This document shows positions 50,898 to 59,818 of a stretch of DNA of 61,723 nucleotides, one piece after another. Below the pieces are notes generated by a model, which made no database searches, was not told where the DNA came from, and saw only the letters and a program-made list of their open reading frames with translations. Both the position numbers and the translations under genes were made by a program. Positions within the stretch are counted from its first letter, which is position 1. Every line of letters begins with the position of its first letter. This stretch comes from Anaerolineae bacterium (GTDB lineage: Bacteria; Chloroflexota; Anaerolineae; Aggregatilineales; Aggregatilineaceae), in assembly GCA_027494015.1 (NCBI GenBank), contig JAOSJP010000007.1:1-61723 (forward strand), in the 5' to 3' direction.

Positions 50898-52616
50898 TCA
50901 CCAGTTGCGCGTGCCGGTGTAGTAGTAGACGTGCTGGCAGCTCGGCTCGCTGTTCAGCACCAGGCTCATGGTCATGGTCAGCGTCGTCTCGCTGCTGAAG
51001 CTCAGCGTCATGTTCACCCGCCCCGTGCCCAGGACGTTCGGCCCGGCATAGCCGTAAACGTTGGGCCGAATCCGGCTGAGGAAGTAGGGGCTGGCTTCCA
51101 TACCCTTCCACGAAAGGCCGCCCGCCGCTGGCGCAATCGCCGCCAGGTGATCGCAGAAATTGATCGCCGGCGCGCCAGAGCACTGGCCGGTCATGTTGTC
51201 GCTGCCGGGGCGCATCTGCCAGACGGAATTCGCGGTGGGGGACAGATCCGCTTCCCCGGCGGGTAGCGCCTCGCCCCCTGCCGGAACTGGCGGCGGCGCG
51301 AAGACCATCGGCGGCGGCTCCACCTGGGCAACGGCCTGACACGCGCCCACCGCGCGCACCTCGGTCTGCGCCGCCCACGAAGGCTGCGCGCCTGTGTCAA
51401 GCTGCCACCAGGGAGCGCCGTCGGGGTCGTTGGCCCAGCCAATAGCCGTGTACGTCGTCGCCGCCGAAAGGCTGCCCAACGCCCCGCGCTGCGTACCTGG
51501 CCCCACGCGCAACGACACCTGCGCATCCGGCGCGGGCGCGCCCACCAGACAGGCGACCGGCTCCGCCAGCAAGTCAAGCGGCGCGTAGGCGACATCAGCG
51601 AAAGGGTAAGCGCGCATTGTCGCGGGCGCGGCAACCGGCGTCAGGCCGTCAGCGCCGCCCAGGTTGACCTGCGCCCCTTCCCCCGCCGCCACGTCGAGCG
51701 GGACGCCGCGCGCCGTGACCGTCCCCGCCCCGGCCAGCGCGCGGACGATCAGGGAGTCGCCCGGCGCGGCAGTGACCAGCAGCGTGGCATCGGCGAAGGC
51801 CAGCGTCACCTGGTTGACGGTGATCTCAGTCCGCCCCTCTCCGGCGAATTGCAGCAGCAGACCCGCAGGCATGGCCGCGCACGGCGCGTCCCCGCTCGCC
51901 AGCGTGAACGACTCGAACGGCACGCCCGCCTGTTTGACCGGCGTCACGTCGTTGGGCAGCAGCACCGTCAGCGCGCTGATGGCGCTCTGGTCACCCTCCC
52001 AGCCGATCAGCGGGGTGAAGGCCCAGGCGATGCCGCCCGCGAACTGCACGCGCAGCCAGTCGCCCTGCTCGTTGCGCCCGTCGGCCAGCGCTTCTTCGCC
52101 AGCGGCAAGCTGGCCCACTACCGCGTAATTGATGCCCGCCCCGTTGCGCAGATTGATCTCCGCGCCGCCCCGGTTGAAGATGGGCAGCGTGGGACGCTCT
52201 CCCCCGGCGACAGCGGGCCGCGCGATCTGCGCGTCGCCGAACAGGACGCCGGTGATCGTCGCGCCCTCGACGGCGGGCAGCCCCAGCAGCGCCACACCCC
52301 ACCCCTCGCCCGCAGGATCGGCGGCGGTGACCAGCGCGTCCAGGGCCTCCAGGGTCGTGCGGTCGCCGGGGGTCGTCGCTGCGAGTTCGCCCGCGCCGGG
52401 GGGCCGGGCGCTGACCGCGCCGTGCCCGTAACACGCTTCGCCGGGCAGCAGCCCGCCGCAGTAGATGTTCGCTTCGGCGATGGCCTGTTCGGCCAGCGCC
52501 ACGCACTGATCGCCGCCCTGCGCCGCCGTGCGGGTCACCGCAGCGACCCCACCGGTCACGATCAGCAGGCCGATCAGCAGTCCTACCCATACAGTACGCG
52601 CTCGTCCGTTTATCAT
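50898..52616 (-). CDS. Secreted SH3-domain protein
   Basis: A 572-aa exported protein with an N-terminal signal anchor (residues 9-30, cleavage near RTAAQ). It contains a YCGGLLPGEACYG stretch. Two SH3-like domains are visible: INLRNGAGINYAVVGQLAAG (about 153-220) and VSLRVGPGTQRGALGSLSA (about 372-430). Between them is an FecR-like beta-region. The C-terminal 100 residues (TANSVWQMRPGSDNMTGQC ... YTGTRNW) contain four Cys and Asn-rich strands and may bind a ligand. Probably a cell-surface binding or sensing protein. The ATG at 52616 has GGAAGCGGAG upstream. Confidence 0.72.
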   Translation of the reverse strand: MINGRARTVWVGLLIGLLIVTGGVAAVTRTAAQGGDQCVALAEQAIAEANIYCGGLLPGEACYGHGAVSARPPGAGELAATTPGDRTTLEALDALVTAADPAGEGWGVALLGLPAVEGATITGVLFGDAQIARPAVAGGERPTLPIFNRGGAEINLRNGAGINYAVVGQLAAGEEALADGRNEQGDWLRVQFAGGIAWAFTPLIGWEGDQSAISALTVLLPNDVTPVKQAGVPFESFTLASGDAPCAAMPAGLLLQFAGEGRTEITVNQVTLAFADATLLVTAAPGDSLIVRALAGAGTVTARGVPLDVAAGEGAQVNLGGADGLTPVAAPATMRAYPFADVAYAPLDLLAEPVACLVGAPAPDAQVSLRVGPGTQRGALGSLSAATTYTAIGWANDPDGAPWWQLDTGAQPSWAAQTEVRAVGACQAVAQVEPPPMVFAPPPVPAGGEALPAGEADLSPTANSVWQMRPGSDNMTGQCSGAPAINFCDHLAAIAPAAGGLSWKGMEASPYFLSRIRPNVYGYAGPNVLGTGRVNMTLSFSSETTLTMTMSLVLNSEPSCQHVYYYTGTRNW

Positions 52617-53153
52617 CGCTCCGCTTCCCTTTGCTGTGATGATTGGTTGTTGGTTGTTGGTGATTGGTTGTTGGTTGTCGTCAGTGATCGGTTATCAGTG
52701 ATCCAGTGATCAGTTGTCAGTTGCCCAGTTGCCAGGCAGTGATCAGTGCCTGGCTATCGAATCCCCGCTGAGAAGTCTGCAAAATTCGCCAGGCAGGGGC
52801 GCTGCTCTGGTGTCCGCGTAGGGGCGGGTTTACAAACCCACCCCTACACCCCCGCCTGGCGCGCATCAGCGCCGAGCGAGGATGAGGTCAGACCCGGACA
52901 TTCCCAATACCTGCCCGCCCCTGGGCCAGCCAGGCCGGGCCTCCGGCAGGCGACTCTTCCCTTCCCCTGGCCCGGCTGGGGGAAGGGAGAAAAACGGCGG
53001 GCCTGCCCCCCCCTTCCCCTAGCTCGGCTGGGGGAAGGGGCCGGGGATAGGGGCCTTCCGCCGCAACCGCTTCTCGACCCCGCAGCCCCAAACATACTAT
53101 AATCGCGGCGTGCGCGGCCCGTCTGAGATCATTCGCCCGGCAAAGGAACGCTC
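52617..53153. repeat. Spacer with R4 heptads, R1 and R3 hairpins
   Basis: No gene. R4 heptads (gattggttgttggttg) at 52641-52680, then tgatcag/tgatcgg units to 52750. An R5 remnant and R1 copy lie at 52796-52847, and R3-type GC hairpins at 52962-53055. AAAGGA at 53140-53145 serves the next gene. Confidence 0.65.
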
Positions 53154-53543
53154 ATGCGCCGTATCCATTCAGCCTCGATTGTGCTCGTCCTGCTGACCCT
53201 GGCTCTCGCCGCGTGCGCCGAGTCCGCCAGCGCGCCGCACGTCATCGAAAGCTACCTCAAGGCCAAGATCGCCGCTGACAAGAACAAGATCGCCGGCCTG
53301 TCCTGCGCCGCCTGGGAAGCGCAGGCCGTGCTCGAAGCGGCCCCCTTCCGCTCGGTGAAGGCCGAGTTTGACGGCCTGGCCTGCCGCGAGAACGGGCAGG
53401 ATGGCGACGCAACCCTCGTCACCTGCGAGGGCACCCTGGTGATCACCTATCGCGGCGAGGCCCCACGCCAGCAAAGCCTGGCCGGGACGACCTACCGCGC
53501 CGTCAAAGAGGACGGCGCCTGGAAGATGTGCGGCCAGCAGTGA
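53154..53543 (+). CDS. Small lipoprotein, unknown function
   Basis: A 129-aa putative lipoprotein. The signal peptide ends in the lipobox LALAAC (Cys21). The mature part is a small alpha/beta domain that resembles generic secreted proteins with an NTF2- or cystatin-like fold: HVIESYLKAKIAADKNKIAGLSC, then TYRAVKEDGAWKMCG. Three further Cys could form disulfides. No family assigned. The gene ends 5 bp before the oppositely oriented SGNH gene. RBS CAAAGGAA precedes the ATG. Confidence 0.7.
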   Translation: MRRIHSASIVLVLLTLALAACAESASAPHVIESYLKAKIAADKNKIAGLSCAAWEAQAVLEAAPFRSVKAEFDGLACRENGQDGDATLVTCEGTLVITYRGEAPRQQSLAGTTYRAVKEDGAWKMCGQQ

Positions 53544-53547
53544 CCGC

Positions 53548-54528
53548 TCATTTCCCCTCCGCCGTCTCTGTCGTCTCTGTTGTCTCTGTTGTCTCCGCTG
53601 CCGCCAGCACCGCCTCGAGCGTTTGCAGCGTCAGCAGGTTGCGCATGGTGAAGCCCGCCGCCAGGTTCTCGTCCACGAAGGCGCACACCGCGCCGGAGGC
53701 TGGCACCGTCATGTGCGTCGGGTCGGCGGGGTCTACGCCCCGGTCGGGCAGCGGCTCCAGCGCCAGCCACAGGTTGATCAGCGGCACGTCATACTCCAGC
53801 GCCACCGCCGCCACGATCTGGTTGAAGAGCACCGTCTGCTCCGGGAACTCCGGGCGGTGCGGGAACGTGCTGAGCACGGGCAGCACCCCGGCGCGCACTG
53901 TCTCCACGACCAGCGCCCGCAGGAAGTAGGCGAACTGCTCGGCGGTGAGGTACTGCACGTCGTTGGTGCCGAACATGATCAGGGCGATGCTCGGCTGCAT
54001 GATGCGCAGCTCGCAGCCTAGCGGCGTCTGCCCCGCCTGGCAAAACTCCGGGTTGGCCCACATCGCGTCGAGGACGCTGGCTGCGTTGAAGCCACCCGCT
54101 GCCGCCTGACTCTGCCGGGCGAAAGAGTCGCGCTCCTCGCTGCGGAACTGGGCGATGACCGGCTCCAGATGCTCGTACTCGCCCAGGGCGTAGTCGCCCG
54201 CGCCGATGGGGATCAGGAAGTAGGGGTTGTCCGTCATGCAGTCGCCCACCTTGACAAAGGCGTGCGCATCGCCGCCGCGCGCGAGGCTGTGGGCGTAGAT
54301 CGCCCGCGCGTTCTCGCTGATCTCCGGCACCAGCGGGAAAGACGCCAGATCAATAGCGGTCACCTCGTCCAGGTCCAGCGGGCCGAGGACAGGATCGGGC
54401 AGGTCAAAGGGCGTGGGCGTTGCGAGGGGGGCGGCTCCGGCCAGGGGATTGGCCCCCGCCGCCAAGCCCAGGGCCGCGCCCAGGATCGCGCCCCCTACCC
54501 CGGCCAGCGCCAGCAATCGTCGCAGCAT
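53548..54528 (-). CDS. SGNH/GDSL-like hydrolase (Cys variant), exported
   Basis: A 326-aa SGNH-fold protein, a paralogue of the 3319, 55059 and 56576 genes but without SH3 domains. An N-terminal signal segment (about 1-26) suggests export. Block I is KVGDCMTDN with Cys where the family nucleophile Ser stands (residues 95-97). Block III is MFGTND (with Asn), and block V is DPTHM with His. The C-terminal tail is a 9-bp microsatellite (about 53563-53598) that codes ETTETTETT, suggesting length variation. ATG 54528 was chosen for GGAG 6 bp upstream. Substrate and activity are unknown. Confidence 0.75.
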   Translation of the reverse strand: MLRRLLALAGVGGAILGAALGLAAGANPLAGAAPLATPTPFDLPDPVLGPLDLDEVTAIDLASFPLVPEISENARAIYAHSLARGGDAHAFVKVGDCMTDNPYFLIPIGAGDYALGEYEHLEPVIAQFRSEERDSFARQSQAAAGGFNAASVLDAMWANPEFCQAGQTPLGCELRIMQPSIALIMFGTNDVQYLTAEQFAYFLRALVVETVRAGVLPVLSTFPHRPEFPEQTVLFNQIVAAVALEYDVPLINLWLALEPLPDRGVDPADPTHMTVPASGAVCAFVDENLAAGFTMRNLLTLQTLEAVLAAAETTETTETTETAEGK

Positions 54529-54620
54529 GGTTCGCTCCAAACGCTCACCGCCGAGATGGCCCCTGCGGTTTGGGCGAGTTTACACCGGGCGGCAGATCGT
54601 GTAAAGTCGGGAGGTGATCA

Positions 54621-54814
54621 GGGTGCGTGCAAAGGTTGTCAGCGACCTGTTTGACGTGGGGGTATTGACCTCACCCCCAGCCTCGCTGCGCTCGGCTCTT
54701 CCCCCTCTCCGTCAACGGAGAGGGGGCGGCGAGGCGCGTGAGCGCCGAGCGGGGGTGAGGTCAACCAGGGCGCAGCAGAGCAGCCCCCCTACCTGACAGG
54801 TTTTGCCCGCACCC
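54621..54814. mobile_element. MITE-like element with 8-bp target duplication
   Basis: 194 bp. Termini: GGGTGCGTGCAAA (54621) and, inverted, TTTTGCCCGCACCC (to 54814). Exact flanks GGTGATCA (54613-54620 and 54815-54822) give an 8-bp target duplication. Order: terminal repeat, GTTGTCAGCGACC, TTGACCTCACCCCC, R3 hairpin, GGGGGTGAGGTCAA, R5 block, CTACCTGACAGG, terminal repeat. This is the clearest complete copy of the family; the 18366-18551 element is the same in reverse orientation. Confidence 0.75.
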
Positions 54815-54881
54815 GGTGATCAGGATTCGGTTGCCAGCGAGCAGTTGCCGGTGATCAGAGCGTGCGGCGCTGCGGCGGAAT

Positions 54882-55053
54882 AGATTTCCGAAGTTTTGGA
54901 AACTTCGGAAGTCTGGCCAGGGGAGTCTGGCGGAACGGATGCGACATATCTCCGCAAGAGGCCCCCTGCCCTGTTCTGAGAGAAACCTGCCGCCGGCAAC
55001 CGATCACTGACCACCAGCAACCAATAACCAATCACCAATCACCAACAACCACT
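54882..55053. repeat. R2 palindrome and R4 heptads in divergent spacer
   Basis: R2 copy at 54882-54914; R4 heptads (accaata/accaatc/accaaca) at about 55015-55053, ending a few bases before the next start. No further gene is visible between 54529 and 55058. Confidence 0.7.
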
Positions 55054-55058
55054 TTCCC

Positions 55059-56183
55059 ATGTCCCGCCGATTCCTGCTCGCCGCTCTCGCTCTCGCTGCT
55101 GCCCTGCCCTGGATTGCGCCGCAGTCGCCACAAGTCGCCGCCCAGGCCCAGATTCAGGCGCTCGCCCCCTACGCCCTGACCGCCTACAGCCGCCCGGATC
55201 GCGCCGCGCCCATCGTCGGCGTGTTCACGCCCCACGCCAAAGTCGCCCTTGAGGGGCGCAGCGCCGACGCCGCCTGGGTGCTGGGGCACAGCACGGATGG
55301 CAGCGTGCGCGGCTGGATCGAGCGCCGTCATCTGCTGCTGCCGCCGGATGCTCCTGTCGCGCGGCTGCTGGTCAGCAACGAGGCCCTCTTTGCGCCGCCC
55401 GACGCTTCGCAAACGGGCAGCGCGCCTGTCGCCGTAGACCTGACCAGCTACCCGGTGGTGCCCGTCGGGATGGGCCGCGCCCGCGCTATCTACGAAAGCG
55501 GGCGCATCCTCGGCATGAATGCGCGCTCGGCGGCCAAAGTGGGCGACTGCATCTCCGACAACCAGCACTTTCTCAGCCCGTTCGGGCGGGGCCGCTACAA
55601 CCTGGGCGAGTTCGCCCACCTGCAAACAGTGGTAGACCAATTCGGGGCGTCGCTGGCGCTGGACAGCCTGGCCGCCTACGATGGCCTGGTGACGGGCGCC
55701 GTGCTCGACCCGGCATTCGCCAACCCGCTGGCCTGCCAGCCCGGCGAATCGCCGCTGCGCTGCGAGTACCGCGTGCACCGGCCCAGCGTGGCCGTGATCA
55801 TGTTCGGCGCGCAGGACTTGCTCTTCACACCCGCCGAGCAGTTCGAGCGCAACCTGCGCCAGATCGTCCACGAGACAATCCAGGCGGGGGTGATCCCGCT
55901 GCTGAGCACCTTTCCGGGCAACCTGGCGCTGTGGGGGCAGAGCGTCCGCTACAACCAGATTGTGGTACGGGTGGCGCTCGACTACGAGGTGCCGCTGATG
56001 AACCTGTGGCTGGCGCTGGAGGCGCTGCCCAATCACGGGCTGAACGAGGACGGGCGACATCTCAGCCTGCCGTATACTGACTCCGGCGACCTGGCCCCGG
56101 CCAACCTGCAGCGCGGCTACCCGCTGCGCAACCTGGTGACGCTGCAGGCGCTCGATGCCGTGTGGCGCGGGGCGATGCAGTAA
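55059..56183 (+). CDS. SH3-SGNH hydrolase (Cys variant), exported
   Basis: A 374-aa exported protein: signal peptide (1-28), one SH3-like domain (about 38-95; AYSRPDRAAPIVGVF ... VRGWIERRHLL) and an SGNH domain. Block I KVGDCISDN has Cys164 in place of the nucleophile Ser; block III is MFGAQD (Asn replaced by Gln); block V NEDGRHLS retains Asp and His. Two paralogues here share the C-terminal LQALDAVWRGAMQ-type ending with the 3319 gene. If the enzyme is active, it must use Cys and an altered oxyanion site; otherwise it is a binding protein. The gene is intact, which makes it the reference for the broken copy. Confidence 0.8.
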   Translation: MSRRFLLAALALAAALPWIAPQSPQVAAQAQIQALAPYALTAYSRPDRAAPIVGVFTPHAKVALEGRSADAAWVLGHSTDGSVRGWIERRHLLLPPDAPVARLLVSNEALFAPPDASQTGSAPVAVDLTSYPVVPVGMGRARAIYESGRILGMNARSAAKVGDCISDNQHFLSPFGRGRYNLGEFAHLQTVVDQFGASLALDSLAAYDGLVTGAVLDPAFANPLACQPGESPLRCEYRVHRPSVAVIMFGAQDLLFTPAEQFERNLRQIVHETIQAGVIPLLSTFPGNLALWGQSVRYNQIVVRVALDYEVPLMNLWLALEALPNHGLNEDGRHLSLPYTDSGDLAPANLQRGYPLRNLVTLQALDAVWRGAMQ

Positions 56184-56575
56184 CGGGCAAGGGATGGATT
56201 TCACTGCCGCGCTCGCTGCGAAGGCGCGGGGGTGTAGGGATGGGTTTCGAAACCCATGCGCATGAAGTTAAGGCATCTGGCGGGAGCGTTCAGGCGCAAC
56301 GCCCCTCCCCTGGCCCGCCGGGGCCAAGCCAGGGAGGCTGTAGGCTGCGGCGGAGCCAGGGTCCCCCCTCTGGCTCGGCTGGAGAGGGGGATTTCAAGGG
56401 AGGTGATGCGGGCCTGGGTTGCTCAACCAGGCATGGCGCTCCAGACAGACTGACTCTGAAGTCTGCTGAAGACTTCGGAAGTCTCTTCTCTTCACAGGGC
56501 CGGGCGCAGCAGAGCAGCGCCCCTACCAATAACCAATCACCAACAACCAATCACCAACAACTACCGACCGCTCCC
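56184..56575. repeat. Convergent spacer with R1-like, R3-like, R2-like, R5 and R4 repeats
   Basis: Partial R1 (GGGATGGGTTTCGAAACCCAT) from 56233; GC-rich R3-like hairpin 56303-56400; degenerate R2 at 56446-56484; R5 at 56505-56525; R4 heptads at 56524-56564. No gene is seen. Confidence 0.65.
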
Positions 56576-58513
56576 CTACGGATGGGGCACCACCCAGTCC
56601 TCGGTGCCGCTGCCAGCCGCCGTCCAGCCGACGACCCCGTTGTAGTTGACCTGCCACCACAGGTAGCCGTCCGCGCAGCGCGGCCCGCCGACGACCGAGA
56701 AGATCGCCTCGCCGGGGATGCTGCCGACTTCGGCGGCGGCGGTGCCCGGCGCGCTGCGCATCTTGTTGGGCAGGCCCGGCGTCACGCGCCCCTGCCCGCC
56801 AACGGTCAGGTTCGAGGGCCGCACGCCCATGCAGGCCGGGTCGTCCAGGCCGCCGGGCGCGCTGGTCGGCGCGCTGGTGGGCACGCCTCCACCGGGCGGC
56901 GCGGTCGCGGGGAGGGCCTGATCCGCGTCGTAGAGGACATACTGCCACAGCGCGTAAAGCACCTGCAGCGCGGTGAAGTTGCGCACCGTGTAGCCATAGC
57001 GCAGGTTGGCCGCGTCGAAGATGGTCGTGATGCCCGACGGCGGCGTAGAGGGGTGCACGCCGTCCGGCGACAGCCCGCCATCGGGCAGGGCGATCATCGC
57101 CGAATAGTAATCCCACAGCGGCACGTCATAGGCGCGCGCGGTGGCCATGATCACCTGGTTGAACTCGGCCACGCGCCCATCGGTGGCCGGGTTGTAGCGC
57201 TTGGGCGGGATCGTGCTCAACACGGGGATCACGCCCATAGTGATCGAGGTCTGCACGATGGCCTGTAGGTTGGCCTGGAAGGTCGCCGTCGGCATCCCGC
57301 CGGCGTCGTTGGTGCCGAACATGATCAGCGCGACGGCGGGGCGCGTCACCCGGTATTCACAGGCGAGCGGCGTCTCCCCCGCCCGGCAGATACCGGCATC
57401 GGCGTTGGCCGGGTTGAGCACGCTCTCCGTGCTCCAGCCGTTGCGTGCGGCCATAGACGACGCGGCGAAGGGGTTGGCGCTGCGCCCGTTGGGGCCGGAG
57501 AAGAAGCTGATCGCCGTGCCCAGGTAGCCATACTCACCCAGTTGGTACGTGCCGCTGCCGATCTGCGTCAGGAACTGCGGCGCGGCGCTGATGCTGTCGC
57601 CCACGCGGGTGAAGGAGTGGGCCAGGTTGCCCTTTGCCAGCCCGTCGAGGAAGATGAGCCGCGCGTTCGACGATACGCCCGATACCACGCCCGTGCCCCC
57701 GGCGACGGCGGTGGGCGCATCCTGAACCGTGCCGGTCACGCTGACGGTGCTGAGATTGATGTTCAGGACGAGATACTGGGCGGCAACCCAGCCGCTCGCG
57801 CCGTCCGGTAGCACCACCTGAACCCAGGCGTTGTCCGCCGTGCGCCCGATGACGCTCAGCGGCAGGTTGGCAGGCAGCAGGGTGATGATGTTGCCCCCCG
57901 TGCCAGGGCTGGATCGCAGGCGCAGGTTGTCGCACGTGGGGCAGACCAGGGCCGCGGGCACCGACGTGGGAATCGGCGTGCTGGTTGAGATGATCGCCGG
58001 CGTGAACGAGGGCGGAACTGTCGGCGTGGCCGAGGAGGCGCGGGTGAGCGCTGGCTCCAGCGTGAGCATGGGCGCGCTGGTCGCAGTGGGAAGCGTCGGG
58101 GCGCTCGTCACAGCAGGGAGCGTCTCCATCGTTACGGTCAAAATCGGCGCGCTCGTCGCCGAGGGAAGCTCCCCCGTCGGCGCGGCTGTCGCTGTGAAGA
58201 TGGCGAACTGCGTGCGCGTCGCGCTCGGCGTCAACGTCGGGGGCGGCTCTTTGGTGGGCAGCACCGCCTCGGTGGGTGGCGCGGCAAGAGTGGGCAGGGG
58301 AGTTGGCGAGGAGAAGACGAACGCAGTCGCCGTTGGCGGCGGGGGCGCGGGCACGTCGGTGCGCGCCGTCGCCCAGGCGATGGGCGTGCCGAGCGTGGGC
58401 CGGGGGACGGTTGTCGGTTCTTCGCCGTCTGTGCTGAAGTTGCACCCAGCCAGGATCGCTGCCACCGCGACGGCCATCGCCGCCATCACCAGAGGGTATC
58501 TGAAACGGTTCAT
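56576..58513 (-). CDS. Lipoprotein: Thr/Pro linker - SH3 - SGNH - SH3
   Basis: A 645-aa lipoprotein. Lipobox LAGC (Cys24) follows a hydrophobic segment. A long Thr/Pro/Ala linker (about 30-188) leads to SH3 (190-252; LRLRSSPGTGGNIITLLP), an SGNH domain (about 280-530) and a C-terminal SH3 (about 575-640; NKMRSAPGTAAAEVGS). Block I is RVGDSIS with a genuine Ser (Ser307), block III is MFGTNDAGG, and block V is SPDGVHPSTPP. It is the only paralogue with the full set of canonical residues, so it is most likely the active esterase. ATG 58513 was chosen for GGGGAG 6 bp upstream; the longer frame would enter repeats. Confidence 0.82.
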   Translation of the reverse strand: MNRFRYPLVMAAMAVAVAAILAGCNFSTDGEEPTTVPRPTLGTPIAWATARTDVPAPPPPTATAFVFSSPTPLPTLAAPPTEAVLPTKEPPPTLTPSATRTQFAIFTATAAPTGELPSATSAPILTVTMETLPAVTSAPTLPTATSAPMLTLEPALTRASSATPTVPPSFTPAIISTSTPIPTSVPAALVCPTCDNLRLRSSPGTGGNIITLLPANLPLSVIGRTADNAWVQVVLPDGASGWVAAQYLVLNINLSTVSVTGTVQDAPTAVAGGTGVVSGVSSNARLIFLDGLAKGNLAHSFTRVGDSISAAPQFLTQIGSGTYQLGEYGYLGTAISFFSGPNGRSANPFAASSMAARNGWSTESVLNPANADAGICRAGETPLACEYRVTRPAVALIMFGTNDAGGMPTATFQANLQAIVQTSITMGVIPVLSTIPPKRYNPATDGRVAEFNQVIMATARAYDVPLWDYYSAMIALPDGGLSPDGVHPSTPPSGITTIFDAANLRYGYTVRNFTALQVLYALWQYVLYDADQALPATAPPGGGVPTSAPTSAPGGLDDPACMGVRPSNLTVGGQGRVTPGLPNKMRSAPGTAAAEVGSIPGEAIFSVVGGPRCADGYLWWQVNYNGVVGWTAAGSGTEDWVVPHP

Positions 58514-58673
58514 CTGCGCGCTCCCCATCTCTGCGCCGGGTCTGTGCGTGTTGTCCTGCCTGCTGCCATGCGCGCGTATTGTAGCCCAACTTCTCTGGGC
58601 GCACATCTCGCGCGGGGACGCGGGGACGTCTCCGCATTGCGGCGAGTCTGCTGTGTGTCGGGGTGCGGTGATC

Positions 58674-58789
58674 AGACTTCCGAAGTTTCCAAAACTTCGG
58701 AAGTCTTCTTTCGCGCGGGGGGCGGCGAGGCGCGTCAGCACCGAGCAGGGAGGAGGTCCGTCGGGGAGGGTTTACAAACCCTCCCCGAC
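58674..58789. repeat. R2, R3 fragment and R1 variant
   Basis: R2 copy at 58674-58706, an R3 edge at about 58720-58750 and an R1 variant (GTCGGGGAGGG arm) at 58760-58789. The R1 variant interrupts the PIN toxin gene. Confidence 0.75.
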
Positions 58790-58875
58790 AACGGGCGCAG
58801 CAGGTCGCGCGCAAAGCCGCTTGGGGAATAAAGAGCAGCGAAGAGAACGCTGGCATCAATGAAGACCCTATACAT
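58735..58875 (-). pseudogene. Truncated PIN-domain toxin
   Basis: ATG at 58875-58873 opens MYRVFIDASVLFAALYSPSG, the N-terminus of a VapC-type PIN toxin with the first catalytic Asp (residue 7). After about 26 residues (GFARDLL) the frame enters an R1-type palindrome (58760-58789) and stops at 58735. The remaining PIN acidic residues are absent, so no active toxin is possible. The ATG overlaps the stop of the antitoxin's proper C-terminal frame, as in a typical toxin-antitoxin operon. Confidence 0.65.
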
Positions 58876-58949
58876 CTTCGCGGCCTTCTTTGTCGTATTT
58901 CTCCTCGTAAAGCTCCTGGCGTATCTTCTCGCTGTCTTTCATCAACTGC

Positions 58950-59153
58950 TCAAAGGTCACCCCCTGCCTTCTTGAGTTCCCTGGCAATCTCATCTAACAA
59001 CTCCATTGCCAGAGCCACCCGAGGCACGACCATCAGGCCCTGGTCCGTCTCAACAAAGGACACGATGTCCCCTTTCTTGAGGCCGTATTTCTCCCGCCAC
59101 TCAAATGGCAGCGTCACCTGGCCGTTCTCCTGGATGATATATGTTTGCTTCAC
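58950..59153 (-). CDS. AbrB/MazE-like antitoxin (C-terminus probably frameshifted)
   Basis: A 68-residue SpoVT-AbrB-type DNA-binding antitoxin (YIIQENGQVTLPFEWREKYGLKKGDIVSF). GTG 59153 has AAGGAG 9 bp upstream; an ATG 30 bp earlier would place this ribosome site inside the gene. The frame ends at ARELKKAGGDL. After a run of five G (58958-58962 region) the other frame continues VTFEQLMKDSEKIRQELYEEKY, a typical toxin-binding tail, and its stop overlaps the PIN start. One G too many would explain the shift. With the toxin destroyed, the antitoxin would be a leftover regulator. Confidence 0.7.
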   Translation of the reverse strand: MKQTYIIQENGQVTLPFEWREKYGLKKGDIVSFVETDQGLMVVPRVALAMELLDEIARELKKAGGDL

Positions 59154-59255
59154 TGCATCCTGCTCCTTAGCCCATAGAATCATAATCTATGAGCTAAAAT
59201 ATATTATCGCAGATCAGGCGTGCGGGAGTCAACGCTGGAGGCCAGCGAGGTAAAC

Positions 59256-59282
59256 CAGGGCGCAGCAGAGCAGCGCCCCTAC
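59256..59282. repeat. R5 block
   Basis: cagggcgcagcagagcagcg-type block, preceded by aggtaaac as in the MITE-like elements. The spacer (59154-59447) also has TACAAT at 59389-59394, a candidate -10 for the STAS gene. Confidence 0.65.
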
Positions 59283-59447
59283 CACGCAGGCGCGCGGTGA
59301 GGCCGGCGGCGATGGCTGATTGCCAGCGCACACCCCTACCTCATGAAACACATCCCCCGACTCCCTTCCCTGCTGGGCGCAAACCGACTACAATGAGGGT
59401 GAGCCTGGCCCCTTTGCCCGCAAAGGTATTTTTTCAGGAGACTTATC

Positions 59448-59780
59448 ATGAATATCACTGAGCGCGAACAGAATAGCGTCACCATTTTCGCCCTAGAAGG
59501 CCGCGTAGATAGCGAGGGGGCGCTGGACCTCGACCTCGCTTTGCAGACCGCTGTCTCTGAAGGCAAGCGCAAGATCGTCCTGGAGATGGATCAGGTTCGC
59601 TATATCAACAGCGCCGGGCTGCGCACGCTGGCCGACATTCTGACCCAGGTGCGCGCCGATCAGGGCGATCTCAAGCTGGTCAATCTGAGCCAGAGGGTGG
59701 CGCGCGTATTCCAGATCATTGGCTTCGAGAAGTTCTTCTCGATCTATGCGACGGTAGACGAGGCACTCGCCAGCTTCTGA
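59448..59780 (+). CDS. STAS-domain anti-anti-sigma factor
   Basis: A 110-aa single STAS domain, a SpoIIAA/RsbV-like protein. The phosphorylatable Ser55 lies in YINSAGLRTL, the standard position. Unphosphorylated it would bind the anti-sigma kinase and free a sigma factor; phosphorylated it would not. The next gene on the same strand combines an HATPase domain and a SpoIIE phosphatase, so both the kinase and the phosphatase of the switch are likely encoded there. AGGAG lies 8-10 bp before the ATG. TACAAT at 59389 may be the -10. Confidence 0.9.
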   Translation: MNITEREQNSVTIFALEGRVDSEGALDLDLALQTAVSEGKRKIVLEMDQVRYINSAGLRTLADILTQVRADQGDLKLVNLSQRVARVFQIIGFEKFFSIYATVDEALASF

Positions 59781-59818
59781 CAGCGCGTGGCGAGCGCCTG
59801 GCGGAGCAGTCCCCGGCA

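Noticed and set aside
50762..51266. Extension of the membrane-protein frame past 50761
   Set aside because: It runs over R1 and R5 repeats and antisense of the SH3 gene. The true end lies in the other frame at 50761.
48462..51266. The 75-residue insert as a real protein domain
   Set aside because: The insert is a translation of R3 and R1 repeat sequences flanked by a duplicated 18-mer, so it is a DNA insertion and not a domain.
58960..59253. Plus-strand ORF opposite the AbrB antitoxin
   Set aside because: Antisense of the AbrB gene; no ribosome site or domain.
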